Of a DNA stretch of 64,000 nucleotides, positions 1 to 9,582 are shown one piece after another. The notes beneath the pieces are model-generated. The model saw only the letters and a list, made by a program, of their open reading frames with translations, was not told the DNA's origin and ran no database searches. A program made the position numbers and the translations under genes. The DNA comes from Pedobacter sp. PACM 27299 (GTDB taxonomy: Bacteria; Bacteroidota; Bacteroidia; Sphingobacteriales; Sphingobacteriaceae). The stretch is from NCBI RefSeq assembly GCF_001412655.1, contig NZ_CP012996.1, positions 1 to 64,000 on the forward strand. The letters run 5' to 3'. Position 1 is the stretch's first letter; every line of letters starts with the position of its first letter.

Positions 1-2839
1 ATCTTCCCAGTACATCAACAGCATTGTTCCAGAAACGTTGATCATGCAGACCCGCATTCGTTCCATAAGACACATAGAATCCCAATTGATAAGTGAACAT
101 CACATTTAGGTCAAACCCTTTATAACGGAAAGTATTATCAAATCCACCATACACTTTTGGAGCAGTATTCCTATACATTACTGCATCTGCAGATTGTGTA
201 ATCGCAGGAGCAGTACTATTATCATCCAGATATCTCCAGTTAGGTTGATTAAGCGGATTGATATGCTGATAAGTCACTTTCCTTCCTGCAGCATCAATAA
301 AGATCCTTCTTCCGGTTGCTGGATCTACACCACCTGTTCTCACCACATAAAGATAACCCAAAGAATAGCCCGGAGCTGTTCTGTTTACGTTCTCTCCGGT
401 AGCGGTACTACCTGTTGCATAGATGATCTCATTTAAACCAGGAGCCAATGCAGTCACCTCATTCTTATTAAAGGAGATGTTAAAATTACTGGTCCAGCTA
501 AAGTCATTGGTCATGACTGGCTTTCCAGAAATGGCCAACTCAAAACCTTTATTATACATGCTGCCTGCATTCATTAAAATACTGCTTGGAACACCCGCTG
601 AAGGTGCCTGAGGAACATTAATAATTAAACCATCAATGTTATTTTTATAATAAGCAGCCTCTACAGTCAAGCGGTCATTTAACACGCCAAAATTGAAACC
701 TATATCAGTTTTCTTACTGGTTTCCCATTTCAGATCCTTATTACCTGCAGCATTGTAAACTGAGGACGGGGTACCGCCGTATAATCCTGGAGCAAAGGTG
801 GTAAAAGTTGCGTAATTAGGGATACCTGCAACGTTTCCTACTTTACCATAACTTCCTCTTAGCTTGAAACTGCTAAAGATATCAGACATGTCTGAATTCT
901 GCCAGAAGTTTTCTTTAGTGATTTCCCATCCTGCAGAAGCGCCCCAGAATGTTCCTTTTTTCTGACCAAGTGCAGAATATTCATCCTGTCTTAAGTTTCC
1001 ACTTAAAAAATACTTTCCATCATAGTTATAATTTAAACGACCAAAATACGAAAGCAAATAATTTTCTTCTCTAATCATCAAAGTGGAGTTGTTCAGCGAA
1101 AAACCTGCTTGAACATTGTCATAAAGAGGATCTGTTAAGCCTTGACGGTCAATACCGAAGCCACGAACTGTATTTCTTTGCTGCTCCTGACCTATTAATA
1201 AGTTGAAATTATGCTTATCGACACTATAAACTGCATTTGCAGTGTTTGTCCAGGTCCAGTTCTTTCTTTTTCTAAAACCAGCAATTCCTTCTCCGCCTGG
1301 CCCTTGTCCTGTACCATGAATCGGATTGTAGAAAATATCATTGTCACTGCCAATATAATCGATACCATACACAGAGCGTAAGTTTAACCATTTGAATGGA
1401 TTAACCTGAATATAGGCATTGGACTGCATGTGATCCGTCTCGTTATTTTCTCTGTTTTTCTCGAGAATCTGTACAAAATTATAGAAGCCGACCTGATTAC
1501 TAGCCACGACGTTATTCATCGGACCAACAAAAGTACCACCTAGATTATAGGAGCCATCATTGTTATAAGGAGAAACATTGGGTGCATTCACCACTGCTGT
1601 TCTCGCGATCCCTGCTGTTCCATAAGCTTCACCAGATAATGATCCGCTGCTGATTGCAGCTAAATTTTGCTCATTGGAGTAAGAAAGCTTTCCACCAATC
1701 CATAAATAATCGTTGATCTTACTGTCAATGTTAAACAAGGCATTCATTCTTTTGAAATCATTCTTTTCATAAATACCTTGTTGTTTTGTATATCCTGCCC
1801 CCAAGTAATACTTAGTTGCTTCCGTACCACCGGATACGTTGACGTTGTGACTTTGAGAAAATCCTGTACGATAAGCATAATCCAACCAATTTGTATTGAT
1901 TGGAGAGCCATCAGGTCCATTAGTCAAGGCAAATTTTGGAAGGGTAGACACAGTCCCTAAATTAAAATTAACACTTCCCGGTCTGATGCTGTTGGCATTG
2001 GCAACCGCTTCATTTTTGTAATCGGTATATTGAAAAGCATCCAATAATTTCGGAAGGCGATAAGGACTTGACCAGCCAACCCAGGCATCATAACCTACTC
2101 TTGGTGCACCTGTTTTTCCTTTTTTAGTCGTCACAAAAACTACCCCATTGGCTGCACGACTACCATAGATAGCTGTAGAAGCGGCATCTTTTGCAATATC
2201 AATGCTTTCAATGTCATTAGGGTTGATACTGGATAACGGATTGGAAGCAGTGGCCGTCAATGACTGATCCCCTGTTGTTGCCACAATCCCATCAATTACA
2301 AACAGTGGTTGAGAGCTTAGTGATACTGAGTTCGTACCACGAATCCTAAACACTGGAGGGGCATTTAATATCCCTGTTGGAACCGTGATCTGCACACCGG
2401 AAGCGCGCCCGGCCAAACCTGATTCAAAACTTTGAACTGGTTTCTCTGCAATCGCTGCACCGCTTACAGAAGCGGTGCTTCCAGTGATCTCTCCTCTTTT
2501 TTGGGTACCGTAACCAACTACTACCAGCTCATTCAGGTCTTGTGAATCGCTCTGCAGGCCGGCATTAACCACATTTGAAGTTCCCAGAGGTCTGCTAAGT
2601 GTTACATATCCTAGATAGGTGAATTCCAGGGCGGTTATTCCTGAGGGTACTTTAATGGAATAACGTCCATCTGATGCTGATTGAGTACCACCTTTGCCGC
2701 CTTTTGGCCGAATGGTTACTCCTGGTAGTGGCTTTCCGTCGCCGCTATCCGTAACTGTTCCTGTGATTGTTCGTTCCTGTGCCATCGCGGATCCCGCAAC
2801 AAACAACAGAATGAACAAACTCTGTAGAAGTTTCTTCAT
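1..2839 (-). CDS. SusC/RagA-type TonB-linked outer membrane transporter, C-terminus cut by window edge
   Basis: The frame is open from an ATG at 2839 to the left edge, giving about 946 visible residues; the end of the barrel lies outside the window. The signal peptide starts MKKLLQSLFI and ends in a SAMAQ-type cleavage region. A CarboxypepD-regulatory-like domain follows at about residues 23-100 (GTVTDSGDGKPLPGV). Next come a VVVGYG segment and a plug domain with the family signatures RIRGTNS, PLFVIDGI, DIESIDIAKDAASTAIYGSRAANGV in pieces, then TonB-receptor barrel strands. The family imports oligosaccharides or peptides with a SusD lipoprotein lid; no partner is visible, so susD probably lies beyond the left edge. 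The substrate cannot be told. The gene has its own leader, which contains the 15-nt element found upstream of two other susC genes in this window. Confidence 0.93.
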   Translation of the reverse strand, partial: MKKLLQSLFILLFVAGSAMAQERTITGTVTDSGDGKPLPGVTIRPKGGKGGTQSASDGRYSIKVPSGITALEFTYLGYVTLSRPLGTSNVVNAGLQSDSQDLNELVVVGYGTQKRGEITGSTASVSGAAIAEKPVQSFESGLAGRASGVQITVPTGILNAPPVFRIRGTNSVSLSSQPLFVIDGIVATTGDQSLTATASNPLSSINPNDIESIDIAKDAASTAIYGSRAANGVVFVTTKKGKTGAPRVGYDAWVGWSSPYRLPKLLDAFQYTDYKNEAVANANSIRPGSVNFNLGTVSTLPKFALTNGPDGSPINTNWLDYAYRTGFSQSHNVNVSGGTEATKYYLGAGYTKQQGIYEKNDFKRMNALFNIDSKINDYLWIGGKLSYSNEQNLAAISSGSLSGEAYGTAGIARTAVVNAPNVSPYNNDGSYNLGGTFVGPMNNVVASNQVGFYNFVQILEKNRENNETDHMQSNAYIQVNPFKWLNLRSVYGIDYIGSDNDIFYNPIHGTGQGPGGEGIAGFRKRKNWTWTNTANAVYSVDKHNFNLLIGQEQQRNTVRGFGIDRQGLTDPLYDNVQAGFSLNNSTLMIREENYLLSYFGRLNYNYDGKYFLSGNLRQDEYSALGQKKGTFWGASAGWEITKENFWQNSDMSDIFSSFKLRGSYGKVGNVAGIPNYATFTTFAPGLYGGTPSSVYNAAGNKDLKWETSKKTDIGFNFGVLNDRLTVEAAYYKNNIDGLIINVPQAPSAGVPSSILMNAGSMYNKGFELAISGKPVMTNDFSWTSNFNISFNKNEVTALAPGLNEIIYATGSTATGENVNRTAPGYSLGYLYVVRTGGVDPATGRRIFIDAAGRKVTYQHINPLNQPNWRYLDDNSTAPAITQSADAVMYRNTAPKVYGGFDNTFRYKGFDLNVMFTYQLGFYVSYGTNAGLHDQRFWNNAVDVLGR

Positions 2840-2880
2840 AAAATATAATTTAGGTTAGTTAATAGTTCACTCAATATATG
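2840..2880 (-). promoter_or_regulatory. leader of partial susC with shared 15-nt element
   Basis: On the plus strand TTAGGTTAGTTAATA lies at 2850-2864 (TATTAACTAACCTAA in the sense of transcription). The same 15 bases occur at 12733-12747 and 18176-18190, at nearly the same distance from the susC start codons. An upstream CATATATTG at about 2872-2880 sits where the other leaders carry CTATATTCA, a possible -7 promoter element. Conservation is seen directly; the promoter role is inferred. Confidence 0.5.
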
Positions 2881-3088
2881 TAACATTCGCGATATTTTTG
2901 AGTGTTTTATCATTTAATTGTCTTTTTTAAACAAAAACACAATAAAAGTCAAAAACCTGAACAAATGGCATTTACAAAAAGTCCTTCAGCTCTACCAAAA
3001 CCCAATTATTTCATGATTTACTAATTTTCAGTCAATTATAATTATTTTTCGAATTCAGCACTGATTCTATTAAAAAAACCGCTAAAAA

Positions 3089-3130
3089 CAAAACGGCCGA
3101 TTCTTCCAAAATGAAAAATCAGCCGTTTTG
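3089..3130 (-). terminator. intrinsic terminator of susCD operon 7689-3177
   Basis: Inverted repeat: positions 3089-3102 pair with 3117-3130, with a single mismatch (3098/3121) and a 14-nt loop. Read on the minus strand, the stem is followed by a TTTTT run (complement of 3084-3088). It begins 47 nt beyond the susD stop. Intergenic DNA from 2881 to 3088 shows nothing else recognisable. Confidence 0.75.
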
Positions 3131-3176
3131 TAAAAAAAAATCGCCAGAAAATTCTGGGAATCCATTATAAAGTATC

Positions 3177-4631
3177 CTAATTTGGGTTCTGAATCAACAC
3201 CCCATTTGAAGCATTAATAGAGATCTGGTCAATAGGTAATTGGAATTTATCAGATCCGGCAGGAAGCAATACTTTTCTATACGGACGACCATACCCATCT
3301 GCCCTGTCACCATAACCTGCATTTCTAACTACCGGTAAGTTTTTACGCTTCAAGTCCACAAACCGATCACCTTCAAAGGCAAGCTCCAATCTTCTTTGTA
3401 AAGCAATCGCAGACTGCAAAGCTATTCCCCGCTCCCCAGCAACTCTAAAATCAGTATAACGTTTAGACCTCAGGTTATCTAAATCGGCAAGCGCCAGTCC
3501 ATCATTACCCGGGATATTGCTATAAGCTTCTGCTCTGTTTAATAATACTTCAGCAACCCGCATAAGTTTAATATCAACCACGTTCAGATTTCCAGAGGCC
3601 CTGCCCTCGTATTTACTCACATAATTGAGCAGAATATCTTCGTTTGTTTTCTCGGTAAAATAGGCTGACTTCCTAACATCCGTCGCCTTGTATAAATTAT
3701 AGAAGTCAAAAGCAGGTACCTGCTCCGCTCTTGCATTTTGTCCTAAAACAGTACCTGGAGTAAGTCTATTCACATCAAGAACAACTAATTTGAACAACAC
3801 ACCTGCATCAGTCGCATCTTTCCAAATCCCGGGAAATTCGCTCAATGAACCCGCATCACCGTTAATTGCTAAGGCATTGCTGCTTACACTGACACATTTA
3901 TCCCAGTCTCCACGGTATAAATACACCCTCGACAAATAGCCGTAAACTGCCGCTTTGGATAAACGTCCTTTTGCCTTAACTCCAGACAAGTCATCAATTA
4001 AGCCCGCTGCTTTTTCTAAATCATCTCTGATTTGATCATAATTACTTTTTACTGTTGCTCTGGCAGGATTATCAGTCGCCAATTGAACTGTTTTGATGTA
4101 AGGAATGCCCAAATCAGTGGACGAAGCATTAGTATACGTTTTACCAAATATCCTCAGCATATCAAAATGCACTATCGCTCTGACTGCTAGCGCCTGCCCT
4201 TCAACATCAGCTCTTGAACCATCTTTAAGATTTTCGATTTTTGCTAAAATTGCATTTGCAGTTCTGATGATACTGTAACCATCCTGGTAAAAATTAGTAG
4301 TTGATAAACCATTGTAATCCCAATTCTGATAAACCAAGCCCGTTTGTCGGCCCCCACTGTAGCTGATCGCATTATCCGAAAGGATGTCATTTGAAGCAAT
4401 AAAATTAAAATTATCAGTACCTCCATAGTAGTCATTGGGTATATAAGTCGCCTGATTTCCTTTAGACAGCATTCTTAAATACATTCCCCTCGCTGCGGCT
4501 GCAAAATCGCTTGGATTGATCAAGGCTTGCTCCTCAGCTACGGCATTGAATGGCTTTAAATCTAATTGTTTTTTACAGGAAGTAAAGGCGATTACAGCCA
4601 TTAATCCCGTTAATATATATATACGTTTCAT
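3177..4631 (-). CDS. SusD/RagB family nutrient-binding outer membrane lipoprotein
   Basis: A SusD-type lipoprotein of about 484 residues, the lid of the SusC transporter encoded just upstream. The ATG at 4631 is preferred. A TTG at 4640 would add three residues, but from the ATG the lipoprotein signal is ideal: MKRIYILTGLMAVIAFTSC, with Cys19 in an FTSC lipobox. The early LDLKPF segment and the later C-terminal stretch (DLDNLRSKRYTDFR, then LQRRLELAFEGDRFVDLKR) are typical of SusD/RagB. The gap to the susC stop is about 10 nt, so the two are co-transcribed and probably coupled. The ligand is unknown; no CAZyme is nearby. Confidence 0.92.
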   Translation of the reverse strand: MKRIYILTGLMAVIAFTSCKKQLDLKPFNAVAEEQALINPSDFAAAARGMYLRMLSKGNQATYIPNDYYGGTDNFNFIASNDILSDNAISYSGGRQTGLVYQNWDYNGLSTTNFYQDGYSIIRTANAILAKIENLKDGSRADVEGQALAVRAIVHFDMLRIFGKTYTNASSTDLGIPYIKTVQLATDNPARATVKSNYDQIRDDLEKAAGLIDDLSGVKAKGRLSKAAVYGYLSRVYLYRGDWDKCVSVSSNALAINGDAGSLSEFPGIWKDATDAGVLFKLVVLDVNRLTPGTVLGQNARAEQVPAFDFYNLYKATDVRKSAYFTEKTNEDILLNYVSKYEGRASGNLNVVDIKLMRVAEVLLNRAEAYSNIPGNDGLALADLDNLRSKRYTDFRVAGERGIALQSAIALQRRLELAFEGDRFVDLKRKNLPVVRNAGYGDRADGYGRPYRKVLLPAGSDKFQLPIDQISINASNGVLIQNPN

Positions 4632-4641
4632 CTTTCTCAAT

Positions 4642-7600
4642 TTAGAAGGTCATGTTTAAGCCAACAGTCCATGATTTATAGTTTGGATAAGAATACAAGC
4701 TGTAAATACCGTTTACGTAGGGAGTACCGTTCACCGGATTCGTAGGGTCTGTCTCTGTAGAACCGATTCCTACCTCAGGATCGCCTTTGTAATACGGACG
4801 GTAGGTCAGCAAATTATGCCCAGTTACATACAAATTAACAGCTTGAATGAATCCGGTTTTCTGCAAGATTCCCTTAGGAACGCTATAAGTTAAAGTCACA
4901 TCTCTCAAACGGACATAATCCCCCTTTTGCAAAAATCTATCTGTATCTTGGAAATCCGTGTTACCTTTAACCGGTTTTGGATTTTTACTGAGCTGGCCTG
5001 GAGTTTTCCAATAATCCAGAGCATCCTGAGCCAATCTTAAACCAACGCTTGAGCCATCAGAGACTTGAGTAGCATATATCGCATTATATATATAATTGCC
5101 TCCGCTAAAAGCAGCGATTGCTGAGAGCGTAAAATTCTTATAACCTAGCTGAACATTCGCTCCACCATAATAGGTAGGCGTAGCCGATTTACCAGCTAGA
5201 GCAACCGCATAGCTGCCGAATTTATTAGTGACATTTCCCGCCAAATCATAATATAGTGCATTCCCATTTGCTGGGTCAACACCTGCAGACTTAGTCAAGA
5301 AAAAGTTCGCATAGGGCCTCCCTACAGCTAAAGTGGTGTAGCCATCTGGCTGAGGTATACTTTCGTTGGACTTACCCGTTAATTTGGTAATTCTGTTTTT
5401 ATTGAAAGAAAGATTCCCCCCTGCACTAAATCTCCAGTCATGAGTCCTGATAAATTTGTAGTCCAATGAGAATTCATAACCTGCGTTTTTCATGGTCCCC
5501 ATATTTTTAAGTTGCGAAGTAAAGCCTACCGTTGATGGGACTGGAACCAATTGTAGCAAATCTTCTCTAACTTGAGTATAGTAATCAATCGAACCTGTTA
5601 GTCTGGAATCAAACATGACGAAATCAATGCCAGTGCTAAAAGCTTTTTGTTTTTCCCATGCTAAATGATCACTGCCCACTTGAATTGGCCTCAAGGCCGA
5701 TCCACCGCCGTAACTCCCATATCCATATAGTGGTAAAGCATTATAATTGCCAATATTGAAGTTACCGGATGTACCGATACTGGCCCGGAATTTTAAGTCG
5801 TTGATGACCTCAACATCTGCCATAAAATTTTCTTTGGTGACATTCCATGCCAGACCAGCAGAATAGAAAGTACCATATTGATTATCCTGACCGAATCTTG
5901 AAGACCCATCTCTTCTTATAGAAAAGTCAACAAAATATTTCTCCTGGTAGTTATAACTAGGCTTGAAGAATAAAGAGAACAAACTCCATTGCTCTCTACC
6001 TGTACTCGTTGTTAAAGGTACCGAAGAGTTGTTTTGAGTGGTTAAATCGGGATTTGCGAAACCTTTACTTGATAAAAAGTAGCTTTTTGCATCATTCTTT
6101 GTAAACTCAGACCCCAATAGGAAATCTAAATGATGGTCCTCACTAATAGTCATTTCATAATGAGCAGTATTAGCCCAGGCATAGTTAAACAGCCTTGTAC
6201 CATTGTCTGTCTTCGTCCCAGGAGCTGCTTTATCACCACTAATCTGATCCAGATAGGAACCTGGTTTTATATAAAATTCTCTGGTGTAGTCATAGAAATT
6301 CAAACCCATTTGAGACTTCAATTTTAAACCTTTAATTGGATTTGCTTCTACAAACAAAGACCCGAAAGCAGCATTTGTATTGTTAAATTCTGGGTTATTT
6401 TTGATCGCCTCTAATACTGGAAATCCACTATAGGTAAGGTTATAACTGCCGTCCTTATTATATACCGGCTCATAAGGGTTGGTCCTCATAGCCACGTAGT
6501 AAGCATTCTGGGGGCTATATCTATCCCTCTGCGCGTCAATACGGAAAGCAGAAAAGTTAGAATTGACACCGATGCTTAACCATTCTTTGGCTTTATAAGT
6601 GACGTTTAAACGGCCACCAGTGCGCTTAAACTTAGTACCAATCACTATACCGTCCTGATCAAGGTGTTCTAAACTCAAGTAATAATTAAATTTATCATCT
6701 GCTCCTGATAAAGAAACTTGGTTTCTGACTTGTGGCGCTGTACGTAGGATTTCTTTTTGCCAATCTGCTCCATTTGCATTTAGGCTGTTCCATTGTTCAG
6801 TTAATTTATCCCCAGGAATAGCCTGAAGATTAGCATAACCATTGTTTCGCATGAAAGCAGTCATGAACCGATTGCTGAATCCTAAATCATACTCATACTG
6901 TAAGGCCTGATCTGGGGTCATCAACTTATAGTTGTCATTGATGCGTGACTGCTCCGTATATTGCACAGAATAGGTGAATTTGGGCTCATTTAATTTTCCT
7001 TTCTTTGTACTGATTAAAACCACACCATTCGCACCCCTGGCACCATAAATAGCTGAAGAAGAAGCGTCTTTAAGGATAGAGATCTGCTCGATATCATTTG
7101 CATTGATCGCGTTGTATACTTTAGCATCTACAACCGTCCCATCGACTACGAATAAAGGATCAGAACCTGCAGCCAAGGAGCCAACACCTCTTAACCTGAC
7201 AAAGGCACCCTGTCCTGGAGCACCATTCATCGAGGTGACCTGTACCCCTGCAGCCTGACCTTGTAAAAGGTTACTTAAGTTAGGTACCGGCAAATTCTCA
7301 ATTGATTTACCACTGATCGAAGATACCGCCCCGGTAATTGTTGATTTTTTCTGCCCTGAATAACCAGTCACCACAACCTCCCCAAGCTGTGCCGCATCAG
7401 CAGTCAATGTAATATTGATGACCGTAGACAAGCCAATAAATTTGGTGATTTTTACATGACCTAACGAATAGAATTCAATCGCAGCAGCTGATTCCGGGGC
7501 CGAAATAGAATATTCCCCCCGCTCATTGGTGGAAGTCCCCATCTGAGTACCAATAATTTTGACAGAAACACCAGGAACCGGCAAGCCGTCATCCTTTCCT

Positions 7601-7689
7601 GTAACTGTACCAGTAATTGTCCGGCTTTGAGATCGCGCAGTCCCTGCGATGAACATCAAAATGAACAAACTTTGTAAAAGTTTTTTCAT
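4642..7689 (-). CDS. SusC/RagA-type TonB-linked outer membrane transporter
   Basis: A complete transporter of 1015 residues, usual for the family. Residues 1-20 are a signal peptide, 23-100 a CarboxypepD-regulatory-like domain (GLPVPGVSVKIIG), and VVVTGY at 105-110 leads into the plug (RLRGVGS, PLFVVDGT, DIEQISILKDASSSAIYGAR). The 22-stranded barrel expected for the family ends in a final Phe (VGLNMTF), the usual signal for assembly by BAM. It forms a two-gene operon with the susD downstream. Its leader lacks the complete 15-nt element seen at the other three susC genes, but it keeps the CTATATTCAGCCCC stretch found upstream of the 18162 gene. Substrate unknown. Confidence 0.94.
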   Translation of the reverse strand: MKKLLQSLFILMFIAGTARSQSRTITGTVTGKDDGLPVPGVSVKIIGTQMGTSTNERGEYSISAPESAAAIEFYSLGHVKITKFIGLSTVINITLTADAAQLGEVVVTGYSGQKKSTITGAVSSISGKSIENLPVPNLSNLLQGQAAGVQVTSMNGAPGQGAFVRLRGVGSLAAGSDPLFVVDGTVVDAKVYNAINANDIEQISILKDASSSAIYGARGANGVVLISTKKGKLNEPKFTYSVQYTEQSRINDNYKLMTPDQALQYEYDLGFSNRFMTAFMRNNGYANLQAIPGDKLTEQWNSLNANGADWQKEILRTAPQVRNQVSLSGADDKFNYYLSLEHLDQDGIVIGTKFKRTGGRLNVTYKAKEWLSIGVNSNFSAFRIDAQRDRYSPQNAYYVAMRTNPYEPVYNKDGSYNLTYSGFPVLEAIKNNPEFNNTNAAFGSLFVEANPIKGLKLKSQMGLNFYDYTREFYIKPGSYLDQISGDKAAPGTKTDNGTRLFNYAWANTAHYEMTISEDHHLDFLLGSEFTKNDAKSYFLSSKGFANPDLTTQNNSSVPLTTSTGREQWSLFSLFFKPSYNYQEKYFVDFSIRRDGSSRFGQDNQYGTFYSAGLAWNVTKENFMADVEVINDLKFRASIGTSGNFNIGNYNALPLYGYGSYGGGSALRPIQVGSDHLAWEKQKAFSTGIDFVMFDSRLTGSIDYYTQVREDLLQLVPVPSTVGFTSQLKNMGTMKNAGYEFSLDYKFIRTHDWRFSAGGNLSFNKNRITKLTGKSNESIPQPDGYTTLAVGRPYANFFLTKSAGVDPANGNALYYDLAGNVTNKFGSYAVALAGKSATPTYYGGANVQLGYKNFTLSAIAAFSGGNYIYNAIYATQVSDGSSVGLRLAQDALDYWKTPGQLSKNPKPVKGNTDFQDTDRFLQKGDYVRLRDVTLTYSVPKGILQKTGFIQAVNLYVTGHNLLTYRPYYKGDPEVGIGSTETDPTNPVNGTPYVNGIYSLYSYPNYKSWTVGLNMTF

Positions 7690-7795
7690 AGAATAATTAA
7701 ATTTTTAATAGGGGGCTGAATATAGACAAACAGGATAGGCATGGATGGCTATAAACCACCAAAATGCCTATATATGACTGTTTCTTGACATTACA
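7690..7795 (-). promoter_or_regulatory. leader and probable promoter of susC (7689)
   Basis: TGAATATAG on the plus strand at 7717-7725 reads CTATATTCA in the transcription sense, 27 nt before the ATG. The same box stands 33 nt before the 18162 susC and 32 nt before the 12720 susC. Further upstream, GACTGTTTCTTGACA at about 7777-7791 nearly matches GACTGTTTTTTGACA upstream of the 18162 gene. These are candidate promoter or operator elements, inferred from conservation alone. Confidence 0.45.
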
Positions 7796-7874
7796 ATGAA
7801 GAGATTTAAAGCGTCTTTAAACCCTGTAACATATTAAATTTCATAGAAAGATGTTATTCAAAACTCCATAAAAA

Positions 7875-7910
7875 AAGAGGTCGCATCACTTATATGTGAT
7901 ACGACCTCTT
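7875..7910 (-). terminator. intrinsic terminator of susCD operon 12720-7990
   Basis: Long hairpin: 7875-7883 pairs with 7902-7910 and 7885-7889 with 7896-7900, with one internal mismatch and a 6-nt loop. It is flanked by an A-run at 7871-7876, which becomes a T-tract on the minus strand. It lies 80 nt past the susD stop at 7990. A short AAAA on the other side gives weak bidirectional character. Confidence 0.8.
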
Positions 7911-7989
7911 AAAATTTATTCCTAGATAAGAACTACTGTTCTTTATATTGGATTACTTTGATTACAGCATTACTGTAAACCTAATCATA

Positions 7990-9564
7990 TTAATACCCAG
8001 GGTTTTTCTCAAGAGCTAAAGTTGGATTAGAATTCACTTCAGACAATGGGAAAGGCCATAGGAACCTAAAATCAGAATAAGGAATTGCAGCGATTGAAGG
8101 TGTTAATATAGTTGAACCGTCAAATGCAGCAGCAACTACCTGGGTGTTCCTTACTTTAGCAGGAATACCACCACCGTAAGTAGGGTCTAATGCTAAACGA
8201 GTAATGTCAGCCCATCTGCGTCCTTCACCTGCAAACTCAATTCTTCTTTCGTTTAAAATAGCACGCAATAAATCGCCAGGAGCAGTAACAAACTGGTCAG
8301 CTACAGGCACAGATCTATTTCTTACCGCATTTAATAAGTTCAGCGATAATGAAGTATTTCCTGATCTTTGTGCTGCCTCAGAAACATTTAACAAGACCTC
8401 TGCATATCTAAGTATTGGAGCCCAGTCAGCATTCGTTGAAGCTAAGCGGTATTTATAGTTATAATAAATTCCATTTGATCCTTTAACCTGCAATAATGCT
8501 TTTCTCTTATCACCCGCAACCCAATAACTTGCATTATAAAGGTTCGGACTTGTTGCAACTAATCCACGTGCGCCAACTGAAGTTGGAGCAAACATACTTA
8601 CCAATGATCCGTTTACATCAGGATTAGAAGTAGTACTATTTCCGATAGAAAAAATACTCTCTTTGTTGTTATCAAAGCTTGTAAATGGTTCATCAGGGCT
8701 TGCTGTTAAGACATAAGCAGCAATTGGACTAGTGTAAGGTCCATTACCAGTAGCACCTAACTTTACACCTTCAGCGATCACTCCTGGCCAATCTGCTTTA
8801 TGCAACTTTACTCTGGTTTTCAATGCAATTGCAGCACCCTTTGTTGCTCTTTGGTAACCATTAGGTTGTGTTGGAGCTAAGTTAGCTTCAGCAAAATCCA
8901 AATCAGCGAGAATTTTTGTGTAATCCTCAGCAACAGTACCTCTTTTCACTAATAAAGCAGCCTGAACAGAAGCAGGTGAATTAATAGGCGTGTCACGGTA
9001 AGGAATACCTGGTTGACTACCATTTCCATCTGCATACGGTTTAGAGAAATTGATCACCAATTCATGATGAGCTAATGCACGAAGAAATCTAGCTTCACCT
9101 TCATAAGATTTAGCCTGATCTGCAGTAAGAACACCACCTGCAGCTGCTTTTTGTACTCCAGCAATAAATACATTCGCCTGATTGATCAAATTGTATAAAT
9201 TCTCCCAATGATTTACATTATTCGCACTACTACTAGAATAGGTAGCTTCATAAGTGAATGCATAAAAGGTAGCCATATTCACCATGTCCTGGCCTCTCAT
9301 TTCTGATTGTTGAATTGCAGCAGATCCAAATGGATACCCTCTACCGCCACCACCATTATAAGTACCAATTGCCGCTTGTTGATAAACGCCATTCATTACC
9401 AATTCCACGTTTGCAGCATTTTCAAATCCTACATTTTCTGATATGGCATCCAATGGCTCCAACTCTGTAAATTTCTTACATGAAGCAGTAAATAAAATCA
9501 ATCCTAGAAGACCAAAAAAGGATATTTTATTTAAAATACTTTTATTTTTTATATTATTTTTCAT
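7990..9564 (-). CDS. SusD/RagB family nutrient-binding outer membrane lipoprotein
   Basis: A SusD-like lipoprotein of 524 residues starting at the ATG at 9564. The N-terminus is a lipoprotein signal with a longish basic n-region (KNNIKNKS) and a lipobox FTASC, Cys29 being the lipidated residue. KFTELEPLDAISE follows, as is usual for RagB/SusD. The C-terminal part has the expected RYAEVLLNVSEAAQRSG and LNERRIEFAGEGRRWADITR motifs. It starts 18 nt after the susC stop, so the two form an operon that ends in the hairpin at 7875-7910. It should cap the paired transporter; the substrate is not evident. Confidence 0.93.
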   Translation of the reverse strand: MKNNIKNKSILNKISFFGLLGLILFTASCKKFTELEPLDAISENVGFENAANVELVMNGVYQQAAIGTYNGGGGRGYPFGSAAIQQSEMRGQDMVNMATFYAFTYEATYSSSSANNVNHWENLYNLINQANVFIAGVQKAAAGGVLTADQAKSYEGEARFLRALAHHELVINFSKPYADGNGSQPGIPYRDTPINSPASVQAALLVKRGTVAEDYTKILADLDFAEANLAPTQPNGYQRATKGAAIALKTRVKLHKADWPGVIAEGVKLGATGNGPYTSPIAAYVLTASPDEPFTSFDNNKESIFSIGNSTTSNPDVNGSLVSMFAPTSVGARGLVATSPNLYNASYWVAGDKRKALLQVKGSNGIYYNYKYRLASTNADWAPILRYAEVLLNVSEAAQRSGNTSLSLNLLNAVRNRSVPVADQFVTAPGDLLRAILNERRIEFAGEGRRWADITRLALDPTYGGGIPAKVRNTQVVAAAFDGSTILTPSIAAIPYSDFRFLWPFPLSEVNSNPTLALEKNPGY

Positions 9565-9582
9565 TTTGTCGTATTTAAAAGA

